Assembly (NCBI GenBank): GCA_905250025.1 | Contig: CAJNOJ010000388.1 | Span: forward strand, 20,807-84,806 | Length of the DNA stretch: 64,000 bases | Source: Adineta ricciae | Lineage: Eukaryota > Rotifera > Eurotatoria > Adinetida > Adinetidae | Direction of reading: 5' to 3' | Shown here: in pieces, positions 32,012 through 43,640 of the stretch | Layout: each line of letters begins with the position of its first letter | How positions within the stretch are numbered: position 1 is the stretch's first letter | The notes under the pieces: model-generated | Told to the model about the DNA's origin: nothing | The model's input: the letters and a program-made list of their open reading frames with translations, nothing else | Databases searched by the model: none | Made by a program: the position numbers and the translations under genes

Positions 32012-33478
32012 ATGCGGCAAATACTCGTTTTCTTCTCAATATTTTCTGCTGTAAATTGTATTTTAATCGGCAAAATAGAAAATTATCGGAATATTGGAAA
32101 TGTTTCCCAAATACTACTGAATAAAACTCTAAATGAATGTATCTGCCAGATGCTTCAATCCAACAATTTCATATTATCATTGAATTATTACTTGAACAAT
32201 CAATCCTGCCATTTATTTCATTCAAATATAAACACAACTACAATTGATTTTGATCCCAATTCATCTCTCATATTTACTAATCAATCAACAATAGCAATAG
32301 TACTCAGTAAGTGTCAAATAGTAATTTTGACGATTAGTAAACTTTTTTGAATGTTTCACTTCGTTATTATACGATACAGGAACAACATCCTTATCAACAT
32401 CAACATCAACAACAACAACAGCCGTGCCAGGTCAGTAATAAAGCTTGATTTGAAGCTATGCAGATAATATCATGTGTTCTATTAAGTTTGGATATCTTCT
32501 GGAAGTATGAATAACGCAAGGAATGGTCACACAGCATCGATCCTATTCGATGGATCTGTCTTAGTTGTTGGTGGCTCGAATTCCAATGGTTATCTTAATA
32601 CTTCGGAGTTATACAATTCGTCGACAGGCATTTGGACTTTGACGAGACAGTTCAATGTTGGACGAGAAGATCATACAGCGTCGGTACTATCCAATGGACA
32701 AGTACTTATTGTCGGCGGATATAATCTGAGTGGTGCTATGGTGAATGTTAATTTGTATGATCCATTGGCGAATATTTGGACAACTGGTAAACGTTTGAAC
32801 ATTGCACGAGAAGATCATCGATCAGTTACATTGGTTAATGGAAAAGTCTTAGCTATCGGTGGACGCAATACTGCTGCGTTGAGTTCTTCTGAATTATATG
32901 ATCCATTAACAGACACTTGGACACTTACAGGCAGTTTGAATAGCGCACGAGAAGATCACACAGCATCAGTTTTAAACAACGGAAAAGTTTTAATTGCTGG
33001 TGGGATGGATGTGAATGTTCTTAAGAGTGCAGAGATATACGATCCATCGACAAACATATGGACATTGACAGGAAATCTCAAGATGGCACGAAGTCACTAT
33101 ACCGCAACGATCTTGTTTGACGGAAAAGTGTTAGTCGCTGGTGGATTTGGAGCTAGTAGTGTTTTGAATAGTGCCGAATTATATGATCCATCAACAGGTG
33201 TGTGGACATTAACAGGAAATATGGTCAATGCGCGGTTCGGTCACTCAGCATGTGTCTTAGCAAATGGAAATGTTCTAGTGGTTGGTGGATATGATGGTAC
33301 TGTTTATTTAAAAGCTGCTGAATTATACAATCGATCATCGGGTACTTGGACAAGCATAGTAGATATGAACTTTGCTCGACTTTTTTTCACACAGTCTGTT
33401 TTACTGAACGGAAAATTACTTGTTACTGGAGGTCAGAGTCAGAAAGGCATTATCTTAGATAGTACTGAACTGTATTGA
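32012..33478 (+). CDS. Secreted Kelch-repeat protein, block A
   Basis: Three exons (32012-32306, 32380-32430, 32487-33478) with GT-AG phase-1 introns give 445 residues. Exon 1 encodes a signal peptide (MRQILVFFSIFSAVNC) and a domain with NECICQML; exon 2 is a 17-residue Ser/Thr linker (SLSTSTSTTTTAVP); exon 3 encodes about seven Kelch units of about 47 residues, each with a VLVVGG-type strand, an AELYDPSTG-type turn and WTLTGN. They should form one beta-propeller outside the cell. The repeat wording resembles bacterial Kelch proteins; the ligand is unknown. It is convergent with the dioxygenase gene, 85 bp between stops. Confidence 0.85.
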
Positions 33479-33563
33479 AGAAAAGTGATATTTTAATTGA
33501 AAAGTTTATTCTAATAATAAAACAGCCTATGTGATTACGATCTTCGTTTGCTTCGTTAATGAA

Positions 33564-34571
33564 TCAATACGTATGAGTTTTATTTAATCTCATCTGAAGA
33601 TGTTCACCCGCTGTTAAAATCCGTTGATCATCGTCAGGAAAGACATGTGTCGCATGTTGATCTTTGATGTAGATTCGATCCTGAATTAATTTGGAAGGGA
33701 TCGGCGTTAAAAGTGTATCGCCATTGGGATCGCAGAAGAAAGCGATTGAGTATCGCGAATGATGCTGCTGATCAACAGTTGGAAGATTAACACGATGAAT
33801 TGTACTTTTAATCATTCCTTTACTCCAATATTCAAAAACATCGCCAAAATTAACGACAATCTTATCGTCATGAGCTTCAACAGGATGCCACTGGTTCGTC
33901 GAACGATCAAAGACTTCTAAACCGGATTGATTATCATGTTGAAATAGAAGAGTCAACGATCCATAATCGGAATGAGCACCCTGGGGAAAAGAAATACATT
34001 CATTGAAATGAGTGAAGAATGAACTCACCGCTCGGATCGAATCTGTTTTGTTCGTTGGTGGATAATGTAAGAATTTCATCGTTGCGCCTGGTGGTTTGTC
34101 CCATTGATGTTTAGATGTGAAATAATCTCGATTAATTTCGAATGTTTCGGCCAGATGTTCGAATAAACGAAGACAAAGATCGTAACACGAGTGAAAGAAG
34201 GTCTGAATCAATTGGAAATTCTCGCCATGATGAAAAATTTCAGGAAATTGATCGATGTTGTTCAAACCTGACTGGCCAAATTTGAAGGCTTCTTTTTCGT
34301 CAATGAGCTTTAAATTGGTTGAATCCAGATTTTCACGGCCGATTCGTAAATAACCGTGATATGAAGTTGGACTTAGAGCATGACGAAGTTTTTCGTCCAA
34401 CGGCCGATGAAAAAACTCTTTCACTAGATTAAAGACTTGATCCTGAAGTGGATGAAGACCATGGTTGGATAAATAGAAAAAACCGGTTGTGAAACAAGCG
34501 TTTAACAGAGATTGACGAATCTCATCGGATGTTGATTGTAAATCAACGATTGGAAGTGATGAAAACGACAT
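33564..34571 (-). CDS. Isopenicillin-N-synthase-like 2-oxoglutarate/Fe(II) dioxygenase, block A
   Basis: Two exons (34571-34029, 33980-33564) around a 48-bp GT-AG intron give 319 residues. The N-terminal DIOX_N-type part reads LPIVDLQST and GFFYLSNHG; the catalytic jelly roll carries the iron ligands His and Asp in AHSDYGSLTLL and the distal His in STIHRV, with RYSIAFF supplying the Arg-x-Ser that binds the 2-oxoglutarate carboxylate. The enzyme should oxidise a small molecule; the substrate is unknown. The intron is a multiple of three and contains no stop, so the unspliced frame is also open. ATG 34571 is preferred over a longer frame that has no conserved residues. Confidence 0.88.
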   Translation of the reverse strand: MSFSSLPIVDLQSTSDEIRQSLLNACFTTGFFYLSNHGLHPLQDQVFNLVKEFFHRPLDEKLRHALSPTSYHGYLRIGRENLDSTNLKLIDEKEAFKFGQSGLNNIDQFPEIFHHGENFQLIQTFFHSCYDLCLRLFEHLAETFEINRDYFTSKHQWDKPPGATMKFLHYPPTNKTDSIRAVSSFFTHFNECISFPQGAHSDYGSLTLLFQHDNQSGLEVFDRSTNQWHPVEAHDDKIVVNFGDVFEYWSKGMIKSTIHRVNLPTVDQQHHSRYSIAFFCDPNGDTLLTPIPSKLIQDRIYIKDQHATHVFPDDDQRILTAGEHLQMRLNKTHTY

Positions 34572-35166
34572 TTGTGTCGATCGAGTTCTATAACTTTCGA
34601 TTTTATAGATAAAAAACAAAAGAGCAAAGGACGCCTATTCGAATGCTGTTGTTTCTTATCTTCACATCAAGTAAGATAACGTAATTTAACAAAAAAACAA
34701 AACAGTTGCGAACTTGGTACTAGATTTCTTTTCTTAGTGTAACAAAAAGATTGTCTGGAAACAAAAAATCACATTTATTTCAAATTGTGTTAATCAATTA
34801 ATTCAGTATTGACATGTAAGCAAGTAGAGAATTTATGTTTGTCAGGCTGTTTCCTGCAGCAGACAGAAACGGAGGATACTGGTTCAGATTCTTTAACTGG
34901 TCGTATTTACCGACTGCCTTCGATCATGTTGGTAGATGCATATCCAGAGACAACTAGAAGATCATCGCGCAAATGATTCAAATAATCATGTATTTGTCTT
35001 CCATTGCAGTGTCAAAATCCTATTAAGTGGATTACTACTATTAAAAACTACTTTAACTGGCAAGTTATCATAATATTTATTTGGGTATATTAAAATACCA
35101 GAATGAAGAAAACTTGATATTCTTTACAAGTTTTCGTGAGAGCTTATTTGACTAATATAAGAATTT
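34572..35166. other. Intergenic
   Basis: Upstream region of the dioxygenase, conserved in block B up to about 35022. No element recognised. Confidence 0.5.
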
Positions 35167-35317
35167 TATATTCGACTGTTAGCATGGTCAATTGCATATA
35201 CATCGAATTGATAATCAACAACAACACAAGTAGGTTGATTAAGTAGAGTAGATGAGTTTTCAACTACACCTGTTGTACCAATTGTTGTTATTACACTAGA
35301 TTGTCCAGCATCTGTCG
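35167..35317 (-). pseudogene. NHL-repeat fragment
   Basis: About 48 codons read ...LNQPTCVVVDYQFDVYAIDHANSRI then stop, which fits one NHL propeller blade (LxxPxxVxVDxxxxxYVxDxxNxRI). No adjoining blades follow in frame. This fragment lies in the part deleted from block B. Confidence 0.45.
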
Positions 35318-35330
35318 AAGCAGTTTATGA

Positions 35331-35873
35331 TAGGGATGTCACAATACCAATACGGTATTGGAGTATTGGTATTGATATTTTTATGAGAACTAAACAAAAG
35401 AAGCTGAATAAATTCGAAGAAACCATAGTGTTATGTGCTGGCCAGTATGGGAAAAGATTCATAAGGAATTTTGATCAATTGCAATGGTCAAAGAGCGCTA
35501 CTTTACTTTAAACACAGTATACACACGCGTAGCATTGAGTGCCGACGAGAACACTGTGTTTAAAGTGAAGAACTACCAAGTTTGAACTTTTCTATTTGAC
35601 ACATACGGTATCAGGAAGAAAATTTCGCATCGTTCTATGGACACTGATGATCTCACCGGATTTAGAGAAGACCGGACAACACACACATCTCCCGCAATTT
35701 TATAAATCCATAGTCACATATATATGACTCAAGTTACTTGAGTCAAGTATTTGGATTTTATACACACGACAAATACGCAAACATAGATAGTGCTTATATT
35801 GCTAGCTTTCTCAAATACTAATACCGGCTAATACCAATACCAATACTATTGGTATTGTTACGTTACATCCCTA
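35331..35873. mobile_element. MITE-like element with terminal inverted repeats
   Basis: The left end TAGGGATGTCACAATACCAATA and the right end read inward (TAGGGATGTAACGTAACAATACCAATAG) match as imperfect inverted repeats, giving about 543 bp with no transposase frame. TA lies at both ends, which fits TA-targeted insertion, but a longer target-site duplication was not found. Arms at 35501-35518 and 35552-35570 (cttTactttaaacacagt and its complement, one mismatch) form an internal hairpin. Block B keeps only the right end, near 53545-53603. Confidence 0.6.
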
Positions 35874-36894
35874 GAATTAGTCATCGGTTTTTTCCATCGA
35901 AAAGATCAAGATTCACCAACAAATAAGAAAATATTATGAAAAATAAACCTGTGCGTCTTTTATAGTGACATCTGTTCCAAATCGTTCTAAAGGTATTTCT
36001 CCGTTTTCGTTTACATTTCACAAAATACGAACAATTGATTCGATCTCAACAATGAAGACAAAACGAAAAAAAGAGAATTTCTTTTTCACTTTGGAATTTT
36101 CTTCATAAACACAAGAAAAGTTATTTTCAGAAGAGATTTCTTCTCTTTTCTTTTTAATTTTTAATAACTTCATCGTAAATTTTCTTAGAAAATCTCCACA
36201 AATTATTTTCTTTAACAAATATTTCCAACGTTGATTTCAATTTTGATTGAAATTAATTTCATTTTAGTTGATTTGAGAATGAAACACTCAAATTCTGTTG
36301 ATCTTCTTTTGTCACAAAGTGAAACAAAATTGATTTGAAGAAATCTTCTTCTTGTCAGAAAATTATCGAAGAAAAACACGAAAATTTATTAAAAGGAAAA
36401 AACCAAAAGATTCACAAAAGTAAAAATTGATTGATCATTTCGTTTTTCTTATTCAAAATCTTTTTTCAAAATGAAGAAATTCTTCATTTATGAACTTCGA
36501 AATCTCTTTTGAGTCAACGATCATCGTGTTATTTCCAAAAAAGTCATCTTTATATGAAAAAATTTCTGTTTAGATCGATAAATTAATGAACATTTCTCGA
36601 TGAAAATCATTTTCGATTCAACAATTTCTCTTTGAAATGTTCTTTTCTTTATCTTCATTCGAATTTTTCATCAAAATTCTTTTTCACAAAACTTCATTTT
36701 CTCTTTTGTGTTGAATTTGTTTTTAAAATGATTTTCTATAAAATATTCATTTAGAAAATCGAACGAATTTTCTTTTTTTATTGGAAAGAAAAAAAAAAAC
36801 AAAATTTTCTCGAAAACTTTCCTTTAAACTTTGTTTTTCATTTCGAATTGTGTTTTATTTTAATTTCGAAATTTAAAATAAAATTTTTCTCTTT
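35874..36894. other. Very AT-rich low-complexity DNA
   Basis: Runs of A and T with recurrent ttctttt, gaaattt and attttcttc; no gene. Homology to block B fades near 36130. Confidence 0.55.
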
Positions 36895-37498
36895 TCAAAT
36901 GATAAAATCAAATCGTTGAATTCGATGATTTCCCCAATCAACAACATAAAGATTTCCTTCATCATCAAATGATAAACCACAAGGACCAGCCAATTGATTG
37001 GGTTCCTCTCCTTTTCCATTTGCACCAACAATTATTTCACCTTCTTTATCTCCTCCACACCATCGCATTATTCGATGATTGTACATATCCGCAACATAAA
37101 TTCGACCCTCATGATCAACAATGATTCCTTGAGGATGATTCAATTGATTCAGATTCTCTCCTCTTCCATTTCCACCAGCAACAACAATTCCTTCCTGTGC
37201 ATCTTTTCTCCATTTCATCACACGATAATTCCAAAGATCTGAAACATAAAGAGATTGTTCGTCATTGACAAACAGAGAATTTGGAACGTTGAACTGATTG
37301 AGTCGATCTCCTTTTCCATTTCCACCAGCAACTAATGTTCCTTCGCCCTTTTCTCCTATTTTCCATCTTCTCACTTCATCTTTCTCACCATCACAAACAT
37401 AAATAAATCCAAATTTATCCATTGTTAACCGCCAACAGTCGATATTATGAATGAGAATCTCCGACTGATTTGTGTTCAAAAACCATCGCATCACTCTT
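36895..37498 (-). CDS. NHL-repeat beta-propeller protein, 5' end cut by gap
   Basis: About 200 residues are visible before the N run. Blades follow the pattern GNLYVVDWGNHRIQRF, GRIYVADMYNHRIMRW and QSLYVSDLWNYRVMKW, linked by GGNGKGxxxNQL segments, ending with a stop at 36895. NHL propellers of this type are common as extracellular or TRIM-associated binding domains. The N-terminus, including any signal peptide or B-box, is lost in the gap at 37499-37527. No frameshift is seen. Confidence 0.8.
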
Positions 37499-37527
37499 NN
37501 NNNNNNNNNNNNNNNNNNNNNNNNNNN
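37499..37527. other. Assembly gap (29 N)
   Basis: Gap within or just upstream of the NHL-repeat gene. Confidence 0.98.
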
Positions 37528-38212
37528 TGCGAAAAAATGTGATTTTATCAGAGAATGGTGTATTTTGTGAGGCAGATTTGAACACTTCGTGCAACTTTGA
37601 TTTTAAAAGTTTTATAGGCGTTCGATAGCCCTTCATTTGCTCTATCTAAATCAGTAGAAATCATTCTGGGTGGCTTGCAAATGGCAGAAAGAGACGGGTT
37701 ACATTGAAAAACAGGAGAAAAAAAAAGACACACGAAGCAAAGTTTCTATGATGAAAATGGTATGTTTCTCAGGTTTTAAGAGAAGCCATATAGGCAGTTT
37801 TGTAGAGCGGAATTTCCTCTACTGGATGGTATCGAGTTTAGCAATGCCACATTGAAATATAGTGGACAAAAAACAATAGTTTTGAAAAACTTGAAAATTT
37901 GAGATTTTCATGAAAAATAGCGTAGCACCGTTCAATGCGAGGCTCATAACTCTTCAAAGGTAAGTCCAAATGAGCTGAAAATTTGGGTGTAGTAGTTTTA
38001 GATGATGCTCTTTCATTTGCGATCATAAAAAAGGAGGGTCAAAATTTTTGAGAGTATGGCTAATAGTGCGAACAAACCAATAAGCTAATAAATATTTAAC
38101 TTCCACCAAGTTCTATCACAAGAAATACACGACTATAATTATTATTAATTGTATATATTTTAAAGTGAGTATGAAGAGTCATTCTTCAATTTAACAAAAT
38201 TTTTGTTTTCAA
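37528..38212. other. Intergenic next to gap
   Basis: No gene recognised; base composition and short frames look non-coding. Confidence 0.45.
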
Positions 38213-38862
38213 GGGCACATGGATAAATGAGTTTGATGAACGATCAACTGATCAAAATGCTAATTTTTATGAAACGAATGGAATAGTTTCGAAAATCCAA
38301 TTAATGCATTGAAAACAAGAATATCCTTATGCAGAAAATAAACAATTACGTATACAAATGGTGGATTTTCCTTATAAACGTGCTAATAAAGATATTCAAT
38401 TTGTTTTCAGGATTACTTTACCAAACGGAGGTGTTTTATTGTCTGAAATTCAACAAAAATTTACTTCACAACCAACTTTATTAGAAGATATTTTTAATCA
38501 ACAAAAAACAACAACACAAGAAATATTATTATATATACCAAAATTTAAAATGGAAACACAATTTGAATTGAAAACTGACTTAGAACAACTTGCCATACAT
38601 GACGCATTTGATACAAGTAAGGCGAATTTCTCTGGTATCGTCAGTCAACAAAATAGTAGTTCTGGTTTAGTTATCATAGCAAAGTAATTAATTTATAAGA
38701 ACTATATTTCTAGATACGGAAGCGGCTGCTGCTGCTACGAATGTAATAATGACATTATCATGTGCAAAAGTACAACAACCTCCTCACATTGTATTTCGAG
38801 CTGAACGTCCATTTTTGTTTTATATTCGTGAAAGGAGACAGTTTCGTGCATCAACATCTTAA
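38213..38862 (+). pseudogene. Serpin, degenerate 3' part
   Basis: After an AG acceptor-like site the frame reads GTWINEFDERSTDQNANFYE and meets TGA near 38310, then continues in the same sense with QEYPYAENKQLRIQMVDFPY, ILLYIPKFKMETQFEL and DAFDTSKANFSGI, as in serpins. After a break near 38670-38710 the hinge and reactive loop follow (DTEAAAAATNVIM) with the terminal signature PHIVFRAERPFLFYIRE. The conserved strand before the hinge is missing, the parts are out of phase, and the N-terminal half is absent. Serpins are suicide inhibitors of serine proteases; this copy cannot make a full fold. Confidence 0.7.
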
Positions 38863-40271
38863 GTGTAATGATGTGGAAGTGACAATGACACATGGAATAT
38901 AACTTTTATTTATTTATTTTGCGAGTTAAGTTAGTTTAAACTTCATAGCTAAGAATATTTTCGTTTACAATTTTTCGAACATCTTCTTGTTCAATTTTAC
39001 CCATTGTATTTATGTTATCTATATAATAACCTGTTGTATTTTGTGAATAACTATTATATCCAAGTGTTTCATCAGCTTTTTAAGCAAATTCAGAAACAAA
39101 TCCAAATGGTTTTGCATCACCATATATGTTATAATACTATTGTAATAATTGATTATGTTGAGTATCACCGTTTACTTGATAAATGTAACACTGTTCACAT
39201 AAACAAGTAGTACAATATTCTTACAATTTGTATCAAATGGATATAATACCAAACCTGTTTTCTTTGCTGCACATTGACAATAATGTGTTGACCAACCATA
39301 ACGTTTTGAAATAGGATATCGTGACTATTTTGATGGGTCACTGTTAAATCACCATTATTTTCATGATTGATACGAGCCATAAAGAGCTCATCTTCATAGT
39401 TATTCATAGGGAATTAAGTTATTTTGACTACTATGGAAATCAATAGTAAAACTAAAATAATTTCAGGTTTTTATATCTCTTTAATTGCTACTAATGAGTA
39501 ACTATAGAAATAAATCGATGTTATAAGGACTGTAGATACCTTCATGGAGTCATTTTATGCGTAGGAATGTATTATCTATAGTTAATACATAAATAAGAGA
39601 AAAAAACTAACTGTACACTACTTATTTTAGCCCACTATAATCCAAACAGATAGAATTCATTTGAGTAAGAATGATCTGAATATAGAAGACGTCAGATAGG
39701 AGCAATTTTATATTCATTGTTAACATAATTCATTGAATAGCGAAAAGATTCGATGAAAAATGGTTCTAGGCTGTAAATGTAAGAAGAATTGCCGTGTCTA
39801 TATACTATGCTTAGTCACTCTCACGAAATAAAGTTAACACTAGTTGGTGAAAATGTTTTTTTCGTCGTTCTTTTCCACTTACATTTTTCTTTTTTCCTTC
39901 TTTGGAAGGATAAAAAAGTAAACAGTGACTCAAAACACTTGAAATTACCTCTAAAAGAGAAAATCAAGTTTGTACATACTGGGTTCTCTTTTTGCTATTG
40001 ACGTACTTCTTTTATACTTTTGCATAAATCAAAGAAAACGAAAAGTTTTTTCCCAATTTTTCACTCTCTAACAGAAACATTCATTTGTCGTGCCTGTCTC
40101 GCCGACTGCCAACCGTGAGAATAACTCATCATGTAAATTATTTTTTATCAAAAAGCATTGCAACGAATATTTACAAAAAGAACAAAAGCATCTGGTAAGA
40201 AGACAGAGACATATTCAAAGACGATATTTTCATCATTCACTATTATTAGTAATATCGAAACTGCACGCTCA
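38863..40271. other. Intergenic with an unassigned decayed minus-strand frame
   Basis: Between about 39410 and 38930 the minus strand holds coding-like pieces in shifting frames (ELFMARINHENNGDL; RYGWSTHYCQCAAKK; DAKPFGFVSEFA; MGKIEQEDVRKIVNENI). I do not recognise the protein. The remaining DNA to 40271 shows nothing. Confidence 0.3.
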
Positions 40272-42164
40272 ATGGCAAGTAACAACTCAACTACCTCTAC
40301 AACAACTCAGCAAGTACGTGGACGTCAACACATCGATATGCAAAGAATCCACAATGTTCTGCTGATCTGGTTAGATGCCAACATTGATGAGAACAACGAA
40401 GATTGTCAAAATACAATGAAGCATCTTCGACGCGCTGTTAATGAATTAAACGCCTATACTGATGGTGAAGAATGTATTCAATTCATCAAAACGATCAAAG
40501 ACCGCAAGGTATACATGATCATTTCTGATTCACTTGGCCAGCATATTGTACCTCGAGTACATCATCTGTTTGGAGTAGATTCGATATTTATCTTCTATGG
40601 TAACAAACAACGACACGACGGGGGGGTAAAAGATTGGCCAAAAATCAGAGGAGTTTTCACAGAAATCAAACCCATCTGTGCAGCTCTCAAACAAGCAGCT
40701 CAACTATGTGAACAAAATGCTGTCTCCATGAGCTTCGTAGCATCAGGTGAAAAGTTGGATCAACTAGATCCTTCCTTCATGTACACCCTGATTTTGAAAG
40801 AGATTTTACTGACCATCCAATTCGACAACGCACATATCCAAGATTATGTGAACTATTGTCGAGAAGTTTTCGTTAATGATGATCAAGAAGTGGAAAATGT
40901 GAATCTACTGGAAAGGAAATACCATGAGGAAACGCCTATCTGGTGGTATACTTTTGACTGTTTCTTCGTCCGTATGCTGAATCGAGGAATACGACTGATG
41001 GATGGTGATATCATGACACGAATGGGTTTCTTCATCAATGACTTACATCGATGTATTGACTCTGTGAACAAGGAACAACACATTGATTATACTTTCACAG
41101 TCTACCGTGGACAAGGATTATCATTGACAGATTTCGAGCAACTGAAGCAAACAAAAGATGGACTCATGTCGTTTAACAGCTTCCTATCCACAAGTAAGGG
41201 TAGGAAAGTTTCATTGTGATTTACAAAACTAAATAGAAGTAATCCAGATATGGTAGCAATTCTATTTGTGATGACAGTCGATCCAAAACAATCGACAGCA
41301 ACATTTGCTTTTATTCGCGATCTTAGTGCAATCGAAGGTCAAGATGAAGTGCTCTTTGCAATGCACAGCGTGTTTCGAATTCAAGATGTCAAGGCAACGG
41401 GCGGAGATAACAAACTATTCGAAGTGAGTTTGACACTGACGAGTGACAATGACAAAGAATTACCTGAGTTAACTGAACAAATACGACAACAGAGTTTTCC
41501 TGACGTTGAGAGTTGGCACAGGTTGAGCCAGTTACTAACTAAACTACGTCAAAATGAGAAGGCTGCAGAGATCTACGAAATGCTACTTGATCAAACAACG
41601 AAGGAAAGTGAAAAGGCGCCAGTTTATCATCAACTTGGTTTGATCAAAGACAACCAAGGAGAATATGAAGAGGCCATTCGATGGTATGAACAGTCACTTA
41701 CCATCTATGAAAAAACTCTTTCTCCTCAAGATCCTGTGTTGGTTGCATCTTACAATAACATTGGTAACGTGTATAAGAACGTGGGTGACTATCCAAAAGC
41801 ATTTTCATATTACGAAAAAGCCCTTGCAATCAGTCAACAATCACTTTCTCCAAATCATTCTCATCTGGCTTCAACTTACAACAACATAGGTTTGGTATAT
41901 GACAACATGGGTGATTATCCACAAGCACTTTCATATCATGAAAAAGCCCTTGCAATCAGTCAACAATCACTTCCTCCAAATCATCCGCATTTGGCCGTAT
42001 CTTTTGGACATATAGGTAATCTATACAAGAGCACAGGTGACAATTCCAAAGCACTAGCATTTTGTGAACGTGCTGTAGAAATTGCACAACAACCATTACC
42101 ATCAGAGCATCCTCATCTTTTGTGGTACGAAAAGAACTTAGATGATGTGAAGAAGTTGTTGTAA
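40272..42164 (+). CDS. Mono-ADP-ribosyltransferase/TPR protein with one in-frame TGA
   Basis: From ATG 40272 one frame runs 630 codons to TAA 42164, interrupted only by TGA at 41217-41219 (codon 316). The N-terminal third is a conserved-looking helical domain (VLLIWLDANIDE, KVYMIISDSLGQHIVPRVH). The ART domain follows with the Arg motif VYRGQGLS, the Ser motif LMSFNSFLSTS and the Glu region IEGQDEVLFAMHSVF. From about residue 430 come kinesin-light-chain-like TPRs (SYNNIGNVYKNVGDYPKAFSYYEKAL and relatives). The stop falls between the Ser and Glu motifs, and the sequence on both sides reads on without a shift (KGRKVSL*FTKLNRSNPDM). A GT-AG intron removing it would shift the frame. A nonsense allele, readthrough or sequencing error are the options. 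Confidence 0.8.
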
Positions 42165-43640
42165 CGATAATGATATCGTTCATCTCTTTCTGTTCTTCAT
42201 CCTCTCACCTCTATATCATACTATCTCCGGGTCATCTCTCTCTTTCCTCTTCTCTATATAAGCGCATGTCTTATTGTGAAAGAGATACATTCTGGTCATG
42301 TAGAGTAGTCAATAAACATTTATACCGTGAGAAACGGTCAACTACTCAACCAGTTTGTCTTTACAACAACTAATTTTCATTTTCATTTGCAGAAATTTTA
42401 AAATGTCATTCTTCAGAAAATTTTCGCAATGAGATTTTTGTTGCAATATTTATTTTCATGCATTTTGTTCAACAGGAAGATTCGACCAATAGGAAAATTT
42501 ACAGAATATGACTATCAGCTCAGAACAATGGTTCATTGTTTGCAAACCTACCAAAGAAGGGCATATATAGTTTTCTACCCCAATTGCACAAAATAAATCA
42601 GACAAAAGAATATCCCATCACTAATTACAGTTTTTGCGAATTTATCACGATAAAGTTTTTGAAAAAGTATCGTTTTTTCCATTGCTTTATTCTCATTGAT
42701 CCAAAAGGGTGAACCAATGAGTAATAGGGAAGTAGCTGTATGTTTGTGATCTATTGCTGATTAGCATTTTTCTTGATAATAAAATGTTCCTACTTGATAA
42801 ATTAGATCTGCAATCGATCGTGGCAGTCAAGATCATTGTGACACCAATGATTGTTTCATTGTAAACAACTCTTCAAGGAGATGCGACGACGAAAACTCGG
42901 TTTTTCACACATTGATGGTGGTTTTTCGCGTTTTGAGATGGGAAGAGAGGTTCTGGCAGAAACGTGTCAGTAGCCAAAGCTGTAGAGCTCGTCGAGTTGC
43001 ATCTAGAAAGCATGTTGGCATAGTTGGAAAGCTTTCACAAGCGAATCCGGCCTGGAAATACTCGAATCCAGAGCTGGGATATCCCACAGCTATAAGCCCC
43101 ACTTATGGCCGATGACCCCCACTTATCTTACACCATTCGATGCAGAATGACGAGATCTATCCATCCCAGGAGTTTCCCAAGACATCCCAAGTACTGGAGC
43201 GAACGTCAGCGGGATATACTCGAATCCGGTGCTAACTTCCATTACGTCTTTATTTCGTAGAACAACCTTCAATACGAGACAAGTCTGATCAAATGTTTAT
43301 CCTCGAGAACTAAAAACGTAGATGAAGTCAACATTTCGGCTAGAGCAAAACGACAAGCCTTGGTGTATGTTTATATCAAAGATTCTGTGGGCTAGATTGT
43401 GTCTTTTATAGATAAGCAATGCTCAAAATATTCAACCGACCATCAGTCAGAAAGCAATCATTCGCCTTTTTTTTCCTTCTTTACATGTAAATGTTTATAC
43501 AAAAACGCACGTTTCATTCTCACTTTCTCATACATGTAACATGTTACGCCTCGGTAATTGTATTTCGTTTGCTGTGATTGTGTCGATTTGCACGTTGCGA
43601 CTTCGATCATTATTTTGAATCCCAAGAAACCATTGATAAT
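42165..43640. other. Intergenic and left edge of block B
   Basis: No gene. At 43040-43250 the phrase tactcgaatcc(a/g)g occurs twice near gggatat, suggesting a short repeat element lying just at the block boundary (about 43250). From 43250 on the DNA matches the permease upstream region of block A. Confidence 0.4.

Larger units (their letters stand above)
24279..36130. repeat. Segmental duplication 2, block A
   Basis: Direct repeat of 43250-53850 with the same gene order. The offset shrinks from 18971 bp at the left end to about 18334 bp at the dioxygenase start and about 17.8 kb at the right end because of deletions in B. The largest missing piece in B corresponds to about 35023-35540. Confidence 0.9.

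Noticed and set aside
33564-34619. Single continuous dioxygenase frame without intron
   Set aside because: The corresponding stretch in block B is 47 bp with GT-AG ends and cannot be read through, so it is an intron in both.
37445-37636. ORF running through the N gap
   Set aside because: The translation across unknown bases is not meaningful.
39195-39407. 70-codon minus-strand ORF as a gene
   Set aside because: Coding-like pieces continue in other frames on both sides, so it is part of a decayed sequence, and no family is recognised.
41213-41258. Possible intron gtaagg...tagaag removing the TGA in the ART/TPR gene
   Set aside because: Removing it shifts the frame of the downstream ART and TPR part; reading straight through gives the expected protein.
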